From Calliphora vicina (taxonomy: Eukaryota > Arthropoda > Insecta > Diptera > Calliphoridae): a stretch of 64,000 bases of DNA. The stretch spans positions 56,684,315-56,748,314 of the forward strand of contig NC_088781.1 of assembly GCF_958450345.1 (NCBI RefSeq), written 5' to 3'. Both the position numbers and the translations under genes were made by a program. Positions 12,883-24,330 of the stretch are shown here, one piece after another (position 1 is the first letter of the stretch; every line of letters starts with the position of its first letter). The notes below the pieces were generated by a model that saw only the letters and a list, made by a program, of their open reading frames with translations, was not told where the DNA came from and ran no database searches.

Positions 12883-14280
12883 CTGCAATTAAAAAGAGAA
12901 AAAAATTATTGATTAAAATTTCTTTAGTTTGAAATAAATTTTTTAATAAAATTTTTAAAGTCTGTTGCTATCAAATCATATTAAAATCAATCAATTTTCT
13001 TTAACTTTTTTAATAGTATGCAGTAACCGATACCTACATATTTCAATATATTAAGACGTTTTATAAATTTCTTGTAAAAATTCACGAATTGTATTCAATT
13101 GTTCAATATAGAAAAAGTTTGCAACTAACAGCAAAAACTGAAAGTCTGTACAAGCCAATGGAAAAAATCGAAATACTGCATTCAGGGGCTGTCAAACCAG
13201 CAACAAAAACAAGAATGCTCGAGTCTTGCACGGCTAAAGATTGTAATATCAGCGACAAATGTATCAACCGAAAGTTTTTTCTCTAGAAAAAAACTATCTA
13301 CTACAACCGTTGCAACAGCAACAACATGAATTCAGAATAGGTTCTCATTATAACGGAATCTTTGCTTTGAAACGACCCGAGTTATACTCGGCCAAAGAAT
13401 ATCTACTTAGCGACCACTCTCTTTTCCTCAATAAAAAAAACTGTTGCAAAAATAACCACATGAATGCTGATATTTTTTAGTAGAAAAAGATCTTCTTTAA
13501 CATGTTATTTTTAAAACCCCTAAATCTGTATCATTTCTAATAAAATTTTTTTGGTTTTGATTAAACTAATTTGAAATTTTTACTTTAAGTCTTTCATTAT
13601 CTTCTTTACAAAACCACTGAAATTTGGCCAGCCACAATTATTAGTCCCATTTTACTATCCTTTCCAAAATTAATCCTTTTCACCATGTTAAAAATCACTC
13701 AGCAACTAATGTTGCTACTACATTTGTATTTTGAAATTTGGGTTAGAATTTAAGTTTTGTGTTTTGCTAGTTGTTTTACACTGGACTTTCCATCAACCCT
13801 GTGGGACGGGTTATATGTTGAGGTATGAGTTTTTTTATATTGTATTTAATACAGCTAAAGTTTCTACAACTACAATTTTATTAGTTTTCAACATGTAAAT
13901 GTTAACGAATATTTAAAGTAGCCAACCACTTTTAAATTTATAATAAGCTCAACTCAAAAGTGAAAAGTTATTAAATTTAACCCAGCAATAGTTTTAAAGG
14001 AGAAAATATAATTTGTTTTATAAAGAAGTGTCAATTATTGAATAATTTTTAATAAGTAGTAGATGAAATAGGAGCTAAAAAAGAAAGGGACCCCTTCCTA
14101 GAACAATTTAAAATTACCCTTGAAGACATGACAATGATTTTACCAAAAAAAATTTTTTATGAAAAACTCTCCAAAAATTTTTGGAAAAATGTGTAATTTT
14201 CACACAACCCGGTTTTTATAAAGAGCTGGTTTACACACGTCAAGTATACTTGCGGAAGTTTGAGTTTGTAGATAGGAGAG
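12883..14280. other. Intronic DNA, no gene seen
   Basis: AT-rich sequence. The two short plus-strand open frames between 13089 and 13480 overlap each other, lack similarity to any known family and have no splice context. I do not regard them as genes. Confidence 0.5.
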
Positions 14281-14740
14281 GAGATTGGAAAGGTTTTCAT
14301 ATTTTTCTTCCTCTCTCTTCTATAAACACAAGTAAACTTAAAGCAGGGAAAGGCAACCTATACTATTGCATTTTACGATTGTATTAGTTATACACTCTCT
14401 CCGCTCTCACCACGAATCGGTGTTGCCAGTAAACTTTCGTCTCTTTTCCCCAATTAAAAAATGTAAAATCTCATATTGTTCATCATACATCTTCAAAAGT
14501 TGGGACATTTTTTTTTTCACTGGCAACGCTGATTCTTAAATTGTGCGATAAAAAAACGATACACAACCTGCTTGTTTGAGTTCTCAAGCTAGACTGATTA
14601 AAAGTTGTTTATTTCTCTACAATGCGTGTGCACACGTACGCCCATGTTTTGCCTTTCCCTGACTTAAAGTTTGTGACCAGCACAAAGAGAGTGAGAAAGT
14701 GATACTAAAAATATACATACTTCAATGAGAACCTTTCATT
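14280..14740. mobile_element. Foldback (MITE-like) element of about 450 bp
   Basis: Two inverted pairs are nested around an axis near 14475-14500. GAATCGGTGTTGCCAGT (14413-14429) pairs with ACTGGCAACGCTGATTC (about 14520-14536). CTTAAAGCAGGGAAAGGCAA (about 14338) pairs with the reverse complement of a block near 14655-14675. Purine- and pyrimidine-rich flanks also match imperfectly. There is no coding capacity. Boundaries are approximate because no clear target duplication was found. Confidence 0.6.
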
Positions 14741-14744
14741 TCGC

Positions 14745-15053
14745 TAAAATCTGGGATGTGCTAGAGTCTCGGCCCTCATAGCCACCAGGTGCCGAGCAAA
14801 GGAGTATCATATTTCTTAAGAGAAAGCTTTCAAAGTTTAGAAATAATAGCCTTGTAACGAACTTGATTTTAGTGAAATATCTTGTCTCAAAATGGGGTTG
14901 ATGGCAATGAAAAGGTTTAATAAATTAAGCATATATTTTATAATATTGATCCAATTGCAAAATAATGTAGGTTGACACCCTGTTTATATGCAAAGAGAGT
15001 TACAGGATGTCAAAATAGACCACCTTTAACAAGAAATTCTTTTTTAACTTTTA
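14745..15053. repeat. Member of a local repeat family (others at 17870-18460)
   Basis: The blocks CGGCCCTCATAGCCACCAGG, CTTGTAACGAACTTGATTTT, AATATTGATCCAAT and GACACCCTGTTTATA.GCAAA.AGAG recur, diverged, at 17870-18220 and 18200-18460. In those copies they read for instance CGGCCCTCATAGCCACCAGG and AACGAACTAGATTTT. Orientation is the same in all copies. It borders the 280-bp tandem duplication to its right. Confidence 0.6.
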
Positions 15054-15603
15054 CAAAATGATCTGATGTAGGTAAGAATTATAAAGGAAGACTTAATTTT
15101 CCATAAAAATTAACTCGTAATATCTCCTTTTCCTGTTTCGAGGTCATATGGAACCACCCAGCGACATATCGAGATCCTGAAAAGAGCGCATATCAAGAGA
15201 TAGACAGTCACATAGAGATTGTTGGACCCACTGATCTCTCTCCAGATTCAAACTACTTATATTATATGGTTTTATCATACTATGGCTCGTGATAAAACGT
15301 ATCTAGAATCTAGATAGATAAATTTGAAATGGACTGATGTAGGTAATAAATATAAAGGTAATAAATATAAAGGAAGGTTTTCAGAAACTTAAACTCGTAA
15401 TATCTCCTTTTCCTGTTTCGAGGTCTTATGGAACCACCCAGCGACATATCGAGATCCTGAAAAGAGCGCATATCAGGAGATAGACAGTCACATAGATATT
15501 GTTGGACCCACTTCTCTTTCTCCAGATTCAAACAACTTCTATTTTATTGTTTTATCGTACTCGTGATAAAACTTATCTAGATAGATAAATTTGAAGGGGT
15601 GGA
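15054..15603. repeat. Tandem duplication, about 280-bp period, two copies
   Basis: AACTCGTAATATCTCCTTTT occurs at 15112 and 15392, a 280-bp offset. It is followed in both copies by CCTGTTTCGAGGTC, ATGGAACCACCCAGCGACAT, GAGATCCTGAAAAGAGCGCA and GATAGACAGTCACATAGA. The copies are nearly identical by eye. Both end in GATAAAAC.TATCTAGATAGA-like sequence. The region is richer in G+C than the intron around it. Confidence 0.8.
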
Positions 15604-15739
15604 TCCATATGATCCATTGTGATACTCTTAAGAAATATAACTCGGTGTGAACTTAAACAGAAGAGAAGAAATTTGGAGAGAAAAAAGTCCGGTGTTATAA
15701 AGTATAGACTGGGAATAACATAGTCACGTTACCTAATAA

Positions 15740-16060
15740 CGGGACTCCATGATAAAGCCTAGTAGATTTCCTAGAGCATATCTAGCTATATCCCCCAATT
15801 CATCATGAAATCTTTCCCCTAGCCATTTTTTCCTGAGACCCTGTAGGACAGCTACACAGAATATATTCCACTGTTTCTAGTTCCTCAATATCTTCACACA
15901 ACCTATAGAAGTCCTGTGCGTTCATATCCCATTTATGATGGCTCCTGAGACTTTTCCTAGCCAACCCAATTATTGTTCTGGTTGCCTTTGTATCCAACTT
16001 TAACCAAATAGCCCTGGACAAACAGCAATTCCTTCTACGTAGCTAAAGCACAACCAATTT
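15740..16060 (-). pseudogene. Non-LTR retrotransposon ORF2 C-terminal fragment
   Basis: The minus-strand frame at 15803-16021 reads WLKLDTKATRTIIGLARKS, then a C..C-type knuckle region with ELETVEYILCSCP. The pattern 'charged helix, CxxC, EEE.ET.EH.L..CP' is typical of the end of ORF2 in Jockey/R1/LOA-like non-LTR elements, after the RNase H region. Only about 70 codons remain, with stops at both ends, and no reverse transcriptase domain is visible nearby. It is a dead fragment. Confidence 0.55.
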
Positions 16061-17869
16061 CCTATCAAGTGGTATAATTCTATTACTCATAAGTGAGGAC
16101 TAAATGAGTTTAGATATCTTAAAAGTTGTAATCGTAGACCACAGATGTGTCCTGTTCAAATACGTCCACTTCTTGACTACATTTGACAGTCCCACTAAAG
16201 GAATATTCTCATCCGTTTGTAAATCGATTTTGTAGAAAGCCGTTTAGATTAACCCGTCACTAGTGGGAAAAGAATTGAAACAAAACTGGTCCCGTAATTG
16301 GTTCATAAGTGATCTGATCTAGTTTTCAAATAACTTTTTAGCAATTGTCACAAACTAATGCAAAAAATACTAAAATATATCTCGTAATTTATCATATTCA
16401 AGGAGTACTACAAACTATTTAAAACCACCAAATTTCCCCTTTTCTTATGCTCAACAACCAAGTGCGTTAACCCAAATATTTATTAGTCAATATTGTAAAT
16501 AGAAAACAATACACACTCTTCCGATGTAATTTTTTCTCATTTCCGGTTTCCTGTTTAGCAAAAAAAAAATAGAAAAACTCTTCGTCGTTAAACAAATCAA
16601 TAAGTTTTACAAAACTTATTGAAAGAAAAAGAACAAATGCAAAAACAAACCTATTATTTTTTTAAAAAAAAAAATAAATAACAAACGACACAACTATTAT
16701 AGCAGAAATTAATGAAAAGAGCAAAATGAGTAACAAAATACAAATAACTGGGTGTAGTTTTAATAAACTATATTCATGACTATTTATATAAAAAAAAAAC
16801 AAACTAGAAACTAGTACTTTGACTGGTAACAAATGCAACTATTATAGTTGTTAGTAAATGTTTGCTTTACTATAGTATTTGTTTAAATGTTTGTGAGTTT
16901 TAGTTTATAAATAACAACAATAGCATTTACATTTAAGTTAGATTTACAACTTGTAAAACTTTTGTGACTGGTTGAAATGCAATACAGAGTAAAAACTTAA
17001 ACTGCGTTCGAATTTACAGTTGCAATTGTTGGTTGTTTTGTAGGCATTTTGCAGTTTGCGATGACATTAAACGGAAATACGCAATACAAACCTACGAAAA
17101 TGTTATGAAGAAGAAACAACACAGAAAAACATTTCAAGTTGGTAAAACTTTAAATAAATTGTACTAAATATACTTACTATGGTGGCAAGTAAAAGGGATA
17201 GGCCAGAGTTTTGGCAACAAAATACAAATTGCAAACCCCAGACTGTTGTAGATCTAAAATTATTTCATTACTCCAGATCAGACGCGGATCTAGTAGGGTG
17301 AAAGGAAATTTCATCCCATCTAAACCCCTAAATGGTTGAATTGGATCCTAGCTAGCTCAAGTTCGATACCCTATAGGTCAGGTCAACCAGTATTATAACA
17401 GGAAGGTTATGTTTTAAATTTTCTAAAATGTCCTCTACAATTTATTTTCTTTGTAGGCTTCAATAAGTATTGTGTCCCTTTTTGTAAACCCTTTAAATTG
17501 ACCACTCCCTGTTTCTATTTATTTTCCATGCATTTAGCATTTCAATCATACAAACTTTTTGTTATGCGTTTGAAATTACAGACAAATCAAATCAAGAAAA
17601 ACTTTTCTAATCTAAATACAAAATAAAAGTTTTTACTTTTTACTCTACAAATAACCTTTTGACTTTTAGCAGAAAATAAACTGGTTTGTATGTAATAATA
17701 TTGTACAATACATATGTGAATATTTACATAATAAATATTCATTTCCTTTTTTTTAGCAAATTATAATAATTAAGAATTTATAAAGCATTTAAAAATAAAC
17801 ATAAATGGTTTGGAATTAATGTAGTTGGGCAAATATCCCAGCAATATTTGAGGTTAAGAAAATAAAAGC

Positions 17870-18660
17870 TTTTGGATGAAAAAGCTTTTGCCAAATGAGA
17901 CTCGGGTCATTAGAAATCGGGTCGTGGAAATAATTGCCTTGAAACGAACTAGATTTTGGTGGAATATCAGGACTCAAAGTGGGATTCAAGGCCAGACAAA
18001 TTTTTATAAATGTATCTTTAATAATATTGATCCAATATAGAAGGCATGTTAGAAGAAGACCTAAGCTTTCAGGAACTTTAACTCGTTAGCAACCTGTTTG
18101 TATACAAACAGAGATATAGGCTAACAAAGTAGACCACCACTACTAAAAAAATCGTTCAACTTTTACTTAAATTTACTATTTTTGTAAAATCAGTGGTCGG
18201 CCCTCATAGCCACCAGGGGAGGAACATGATCGGTTATTTATAACATTTTGAAAAATTTTCGGTTAAAAAATTAAAAGCTTCCGGTGGATACAGCTGCTGC
18301 CGAATGAGACTCGTTTCATTTCAGAACTTAGAAACCATTTCTTTGGAACGAACTCGATTTTTATGGAATATGACCACTTAAAATAAGACTAAACGCTAGA
18401 ATACATATTAATAATATACATAACTATTTCATAGTATTAATCCGATTGAAAAATTGTAAACAAAATTTATAGAGGAACAACAACAGAACGACAACTGAGA
18501 GTCAAATCCTTAAGGCTATTGTCAAAAATCTATTTCTAGAGAATGTATTGCTAATTTCTCACTTCTTCTTATTGACATTTCCCTCTCCTTCATTTCTATG
18601 TATTTATTCTATGTTATAAGCTTTCAGAAACTTTAAATAAAGAGAGATAACGGGTGTCAA
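17870..18660. repeat. Diverged tandem copies of the 14.75-kb repeat family
   Basis: AATGAGACTCG occurs at about 17897 and 18303. AACGAACT.GATTTT occurs at about 17944 and 18344. GAATATCAGGACTC / GAATATGACCACTT follows each. CGGCCCTCATAGCCACCAGG is shared with 14770 and 18196. Unit length is roughly 400 bp. CTTTCAGAAACTTTAA-type sequence recurs at about 18620. No coding region. Confidence 0.55.
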
Positions 18661-19500
18661 AATGTAACATTTTTAAAAATATACCATTTTCTATAAATAT
18701 GTTAAGTAGATAATGAAAGAAAAAACATATTAGAATAACTCTTACAGTTTAAAAGTTGTTAAAGTTCGAATTTAAAATTTTTAATTTTTGACATTGATTT
18801 TTTTGCGTTTTGGTCCATAACTTTCGTACTAAAAATTTTAAAAATTTTCCAAAAATACCGAAAGATTCACAACACCTTCAGTAATAATATATTATACAAT
18901 TTAAGCCAAAAACTGAAACCTTCCAGTAATGAAAAAGTCTTAAACTTAATGTTTTAAAATGTGTCCTAGAAATTGCTCGATTCTGGAGCAACTTTATAAT
19001 TTAAAATTTTTCTCAAAATTTTGTTACTAAATCTATTCAATTCTTTGCCATATTTCAAAAGAGAAAACATAAACAAAAATAAATATTGACTTGAACCCTA
19101 CCAAAATTCTTCAGAAAGGAACAAAAAGATTGTGTCGAATTTCTTCAATTTGGGAAACTGTTATCATTGAAATTTGAATTAAGGACATTTGAGAAAGCAA
19201 AAGATTTATTTTAAAGACGCTATGTAAAGTCTTTTCCAATAGGGATATAACAATTCTTTGTTTAAAACAAACTCATTATTAATGTTGCTTTAACGATCTG
19301 TTAATATCAAAACTTAATCAAGGTTTACATTTTTGTAAAACTCAAAAATTACTTCTAAATTATTGAGTTGGAGTTCGCAAATTTCGTCCTATCAGACAGC
19401 TGCGAACAAATTCGAGTCATTATATTCACTTTTTAATGTTTCTGAGCTTTGAGACAATACATAAGACGAAATACCGAAAATATTTTTTTTTTAAAGATAC
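18660..19500. other. Intronic DNA, no gene seen
   Basis: AT-rich, no open frames of note and no recognisable element. Confidence 0.5.
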
Positions 19501-19502
19501 AG

Positions 19503-19576
19503 CCAGAGTCTGTGGTGAGAATCGAACCCGCAACCTCCAGATTAATAGTCCAGCACATTATCGTCTAGTCAGTTGA
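19503..19576 (-). repeat. tRNA-like or tRNA-derived repeat
   Basis: On the minus strand the sequence TGCTGGACTATTAATCTGGA can form an anticodon-arm-like stem-loop. It is followed by GGTTGCGGGTTCGATTCTCA, which contains a good RNA polymerase III B-box (GGTTCGATTC). The 5' part (ACTGACTAGACGATAAT) is a poor A-box and the acceptor stem does not close well. I read it as a degraded tRNA-like insertion or SINE head, not a working tRNA. It lies about 350 bp downstream of the dac donor. Confidence 0.4.
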
Positions 19577-19929
19577 TTTAATAAAACTTTATAATCGTTA
19601 TTATTAAACTTATTTAAAAAGTTTGGAGAAAGGAGTGAGAGAGCAAACGCCAGAGAAAACTCGAAAAATAACTTGAAAATCTTTATGAAAGCAAGTATTA
19701 AAAAAGCTCAACTTATGTTTTTTAAATATAAAGAAAAACGTAAATAAAAATATGTATTTAAAGAATTAGTGATTGACAAACAAATTTACAAATCCTTAAC
19801 TTTTATCACACCAAACTAGTAATACCCTATTCCCCTCTGCATTTCCCAACAATAATTTGTTTGTGTATGTTTTAAATATCTTGCACATAATTTCTTGAAT
19901 GCAAAAAAACAAAATAAAATGTCTCTTAC

Positions 19930-20975
19930 CTGGCAGTTGTACAGTCACGATACAGCACATCAAAGTCTTTGCACGACAACAGCTTACAACGATTCACCCC
20001 TGGTTGTATGGCACCCAGACCGCGCAATATTCGCACCTGTTCAACATTGCACACCAACGGCACAATGTCTAAACGCTTCAGTTTCGTATACACCGTATGT
20101 AGGCCACCGACTAAATGTTTCAGAAACAATTCAAAAGCCTGCGGCAGACACAGCATTGTCTCGCTGCTGATAATGAAGGCGGCTACCTTCTGGCCGCGAT
20201 ACTCCACCAGTTTGCACTCGTTGGCACTGGGATCCGAGGTGGAGATGGGAGGCGGGCTATTGTAGGTTCTGGGTGGGACATGATGATGGGCCGCCGCCAT
20301 TAATTCCAACGGCGAGGCATGATGCATCATTTGTAGGGAATTGAGCAGACCCAGTGAATGGGGTGGCAGGCCGTGAGGCATACGAGGTGGCATACCGGCG
20401 GGCAGACCATTCGGTGTGGGTACACCACCCACATGGGGTGGAGGACTTAATTGATGGTGTTGTTGTTGCATTTGCTGCATCATCGAGTGATTGAGAGAGG
20501 TGACAGGACTGACGGCATTGTGATGACGGGTGGGTGAGGAGGCTGGTGAACAACTGGAACCGCGACCGGTGTGTGATGATCTGCCATTGGGACGATCGTC
20601 AGCTCTGTCTGTGCCGCGACTACTGCTATTGTCACGTGCACCATTCTGTTGTTGCTGCTGCTGCTGATGATGCATCAGCATGGTGGCAGAATTCATAATG
20701 TTGTTATTATTGATAATGTTGCTATAGTGTGAGGGACTGTGTTTTTGATGTAAAGGACTTTTGTTTATGCTGTTGTTATTGTTGTTAATTAAAATTGTAT
20801 TATTATTGTTGTTGCTAACTGTGTTCATTGCCGCTTTCTTAGTGGCGTTATAAAGATATTCACGTTTGAAATTTATTAAAGCTGTGGTGGGCTTTTCATA
20901 GGCCAGGCCACTACCGCTGCAAATCTTTTCACTTGTATGCTGCTGATATTTAGTCGTATCACAGTTTGAATTCAT
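19930..20975 (-). CDS. dac: dachshund, main N-terminal coding exon
   Basis: Dachshund is a nuclear Ski/Sno-family cofactor of the retinal determination network (with Eyeless, Eyes absent and Sine oculis). It also acts in leg proximodistal patterning and mushroom-body development. The exon encodes 348 full residues plus AG of a split codon. It ends at the donor GCCAG followed by GTAAGAG (GT at 19929-19928). The start ATG at 20975 has an in-frame TGA five codons upstream (20993-20991), which supports it. Asn-rich runs lie around residues 56-72 and a Gln run around 104-113, then a Pro/Gly/His/Met-rich linker. The DACHbox-N domain begins at about residue 253 (ECKLVEYRGQ). It contains LCLPQAFELFLKHLVGGLHT, RLDIVPLVCNVEQVRILRGL and CKLLSCKDFDVLY, matching the family almost residue for residue. 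The rest of the protein is encoded further left. Confidence 0.97.
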
Positions 20976-21129
20976 TATATTTTGAATATGTCATCAATGA
21001 CATTATTTATTTTGTTTTTCTTTTTTTTTGGTGGATTTTTAAAGTGATTTTTTACACTGTACACTTTGTTAGAAAGTTTAGACACTGTTTTTAATTGTTT
21101 AATTTATGATTTGTTCAGAATGTAGAAAT
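20976..21129 (-). other. dac: dac 5' UTR part of the coding exon, with candidate acceptor
   Basis: On the minus strand, TCCTCTTTTTTGCAG (AG at 21131-21130) precedes 154 nt without a long frame that lead to the dac ATG. The pyrimidine tract and CAG are good matches to an acceptor. This suggests the first coding exon is not the first transcribed exon. The matching upstream donor and promoter are not identified. Alternatively the transcript reads straight through from a start further right. Confidence 0.5.
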
Positions 21130-23790
21130 CTGCAAAAAAGAGGATAAATTTAATTTAGAAAATTTGGAGATACAATATTTAAGGAATTACAGAAATAAAA
21201 AATACAGTAGTTTACAAAAAAGTTCATTTATAAAAACGAAAAAGGTTTAGCTCCATATTCATAAACACCAAAGCCCCAAAAATTCAAGCACTTGAACATT
21301 TTGTTGGAATTTGACTTGAATGCAAAATGAAAAATTAAATATTTTTCAGACAAAAAACATATGACTTGAATTTATGTTTAATTTTTACTGGACAATTCTA
21401 TTAAAAAAAGTGTAATACAATTGTAATTCAATTGCTTGACTATAATTCAAGGCTTGAATTACACTTGCTTTTAACTTGAATTCCAGTAAAAAAGGTTATT
21501 GGGTATGGGGTTAATGTTTAATATGATTCTTCGTTTTTGTCTGTATACTTCGCCCCCTAACTGAAAACAAGTCCCGAATTCTAGTTCTCAATAGTATGTA
21601 CAAGCACGATTAATGCTGATGAAAGTTGTAGTAAAGAATGCTCCTTTTCAATTCGTTCGCGTTCGCAAATTATTCTTATATTATTTATTCGTTTTATTCA
21701 TTATTGATATTACAATTACATAGAAATGTACAGTTATTAAAGATCATTTCAATTGTTTGTATAATAAAAATTTCACGTGTCACTAACAGGTTTTCTAAAA
21801 ATATGTATTGCAGGTTTAGAATATAAACAATTAAAACTAGTTAGACACTACGATTCTGTAGCCATTGATATATGACCAGTATTATTATTAATGACATAAT
21901 GACATTGTTTTAATTAGTAGAGCTGCATTAAAACTGTGTTTAACTTTTAATGCTTATTATCGTTTTTAATCAATTGTTTATAGTAAGCTGATTTAATTTG
22001 CTTTTAATGGTGTTAATTATTCAAGTGTGTTAAATAAGTAAATTATCTTAGTGTTCAAAAGGTGTTAAGAAAAAATTCGAATTAAATTTGTTAAGTTTTT
22101 TCAACATAAGGGACCGTTTTATTTTCAAATTATAGTGTTACAACAGCTTGTTTTAAGTAATGTACAGTGCATCAGGTTGCGACATTAATGAGCAGGGGAA
22201 TATATTTAGAGCAAACGAATTATTTACCAATAGAATGATTCAGCATTAATGACAGTTGTGGCTGCAATTCTTCACATACAACTATGAACATTTTATATTC
22301 TAGTACTTTTGAAAAACATTAAGTTAAAAAGCTTTAATTCTTAAATTATTTGCCCAATATTCACAAAGAATTTTTAAATTTATCATAGGTTTATAAAACA
22401 AAATTTGATTTATAAAACTTTGATAAATTTTAAAACTGTTTATTAAGGGGTATAATGTTTCAAAATAGATATTATTCGAATTTTATATTTTGTTTACATG
22501 TTTACAAATTTTTTACGGTTCCATAAATCTTCAACTAAATAAGGAATTTTTATGTTTTAGCTCTTTCAGCCACGCTTTTGTGTGTATAAGTTTAAAATCA
22601 AAACAATTGCATTTTTACTTTAATTACAGATAATTTATTATGAAAAATAAGAAAAAATAAATTAAAAAACCACCAATCCAAGGTTTTATGGAATGGGGTG
22701 GTTAGTTTATTAACCACCATTGCGCTAGGCATTAAAAATAATTATGATACAAAAATTCGTAGCGTATAAATTAGTTTGAAAGCTAAATATTTTGACAAAA
22801 TTGTCTGACCAAAAGAAATGAAATAGCTACGTAACACTGAATTCGATGAACAATAAACTATCTGTGCTTTTTTTATTAACTGCGTGAAAGTCTCTTAGAA
22901 AAACTGCGCTTTACAATATTTTAAAATGAGTATATTAATCTAACCAGAACACCATGGCGGCAAAATTTTGCTATAAAATATAAACGATGACTTCAAAAAA
23001 TTGATTTGTTTAGCAAAATGCCAATAAACTATGCTTTAAAGACTATAGAAAAGGTGGTTAGAAAAGTGACCACTAAACCACAAAGAGTTAAGCGACATTT
23101 AAAATATCTTGAGTTCTATTTTAGACGTACAAGCAAAGAAAAAAATATGTGTATGGAAATCATGTTCATGATGAATCATTATATCATAATATGTTGTTCT
23201 CATAATATGATATTACATCATAAAACTGGTTGCCACAAACATATACTAAATTACTGCAATCATATATATTATTGCTACACTCGTGTGAATGGTAACTGAA
23301 ACATACATAATTACAGTGACTAAAATATTGTTAAGAAAACTTCTTGAAATGGTTATGGTAAACATGTACATTGTACAACTATATTTTTTCTCTGCGTGGA
23401 AAGAACAAAATTTTATAATTTAAATTCAAACATTATTGTTAACAAGATTTAACTTTTTCCCTCACTATTTTTTTCTTATACATATTTTTAAAATTTTACT
23501 TAATTAATTATATTTTTTAAGTAGCGTTTTTAAAAACTTAATTTTAAAAATACAAATTATGTACAATTTGAAGTACCATAACTTTTTAAATACTTAATGG
23601 ATTTTAGTGTTTTAAAATTAATATAAAAGGTTATGTGTTTTTCTTCTTTAGGTTTTATAAATAAAATATTTCGTTAAAGTTTTGTTTTTTTTGAAAATTA
23701 TTGATATATAAATGGTCTGTAAAATATTCGAATAATATTGAGAAACTAATCAGAAATGAATAGTTTAAAACAAGTCATAGTCGATAGGTT
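21130..23790. other. Upstream or 5' intronic DNA, no gene seen
   Basis: AT-rich, with short open frames only (for example 21638-21826 and 23006-23299). Neither shows family similarity or codon structure. An internal pair of AATTCAAG/CTTGAATT blocks near 21360-21480 is self-complementary but short. If the 5' UTR acceptor at 21130 is used, this is part of the first dac intron. Confidence 0.5.
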
Positions 23791-23799
23791 TATAAAGAG

Positions 23800-24330
23800 T
23801 GAGTCAAAAGTAACCTATATAAACTATTCTAGCCAAAACATATCCTTGGTCCAACAAATTATTTTTTTTAAGCACGTTAGCTTTTCAAAATATGTCAGAT
23901 ATTATATTTTCTAAAGCATTCATTTTCAACTGTTATTTCGGCCAAAATGATCACCGAAAAAAAGTACGTGAAAAAATAATTCAAAGTTTTCAATAAAATC
24001 CAATATGGACTTTCAAAAAATTGCAAAAGATCTGAAAGTTCATCGTCACACTTGGATCAATCAATGTTCATTAAGACTTGAACATTGAAAGAAAACTTGG
24101 ATCAGGAAGAAAATAGGTCTGACAGTTATTGGTAAGGCAAAAGAAGTCGAATAACTCTTTCGAAGAGCACTGGACACTTCCAAAATGCTCCGATTCTTTT
24201 GTGCGTAGAGCCAAAGCTATTGCTGGGTTGAAATATAAAGTTCAGAAAGTTCCAGATCGTTTTGGATATATTTCAAAACTTATTCTGAAATCTTTGAAAA
24301 TCATTGTACCACAATAGGCAGTAAGTTTGT
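23800..24330 (+). mobile_element. Tc1/mariner-type transposon fragment, family A copy 1
   Basis: The sequence from CCAAAACATATCCTTGGTCC through TCAACTGTTATTTCGGCCAA to the transposase start is shared with copies at 36110 and 48920. The coding part shows a decayed N-terminal helix-turn-helix region (DFQKIAKDLKVHR), then a linker (DSFVRRAKAIAGLK, VQKVPDR). Stops and indels break the frame several times. The catalytic half is absent. It is a dead fragment. From 24330 to 24900 the DNA is not recognisable. Confidence 0.65.

Larger units (their letters stand above)
391..19929 (-). other. dac: dac large intron (about 19.5 kb)
   Basis: This is the interval between the donor after the main dac coding exon and the acceptor before the SSRPGRPPKR exon. 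The phases match (2 to 2). It is AT-rich and non-coding apart from one candidate microexon at 12856-12882. It holds several degenerate tandem arrays, a foldback element, a retrotransposon fragment and a tRNA-like repeat, listed separately. In Drosophila, eye and limb enhancers of dac lie in introns and flanks, so enhancers are expected here. None can be delimited from sequence alone. The parts 430-1900, 4200-6200, 8200-9700 and 16100-17850 show nothing beyond AT-rich DNA with simple TTTA/AAAT runs. Confidence 0.85.

Noticed and set aside
19895..20303. Plus-strand open frames over the dac exon
   Set aside because: They are antisense shadows of the well-supported dac exon and match no family.
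20257..20553. Second minus-strand frame within the dac exon
   Set aside because: It overlaps the dac frame in another phase; the repetitive codons keep it open.
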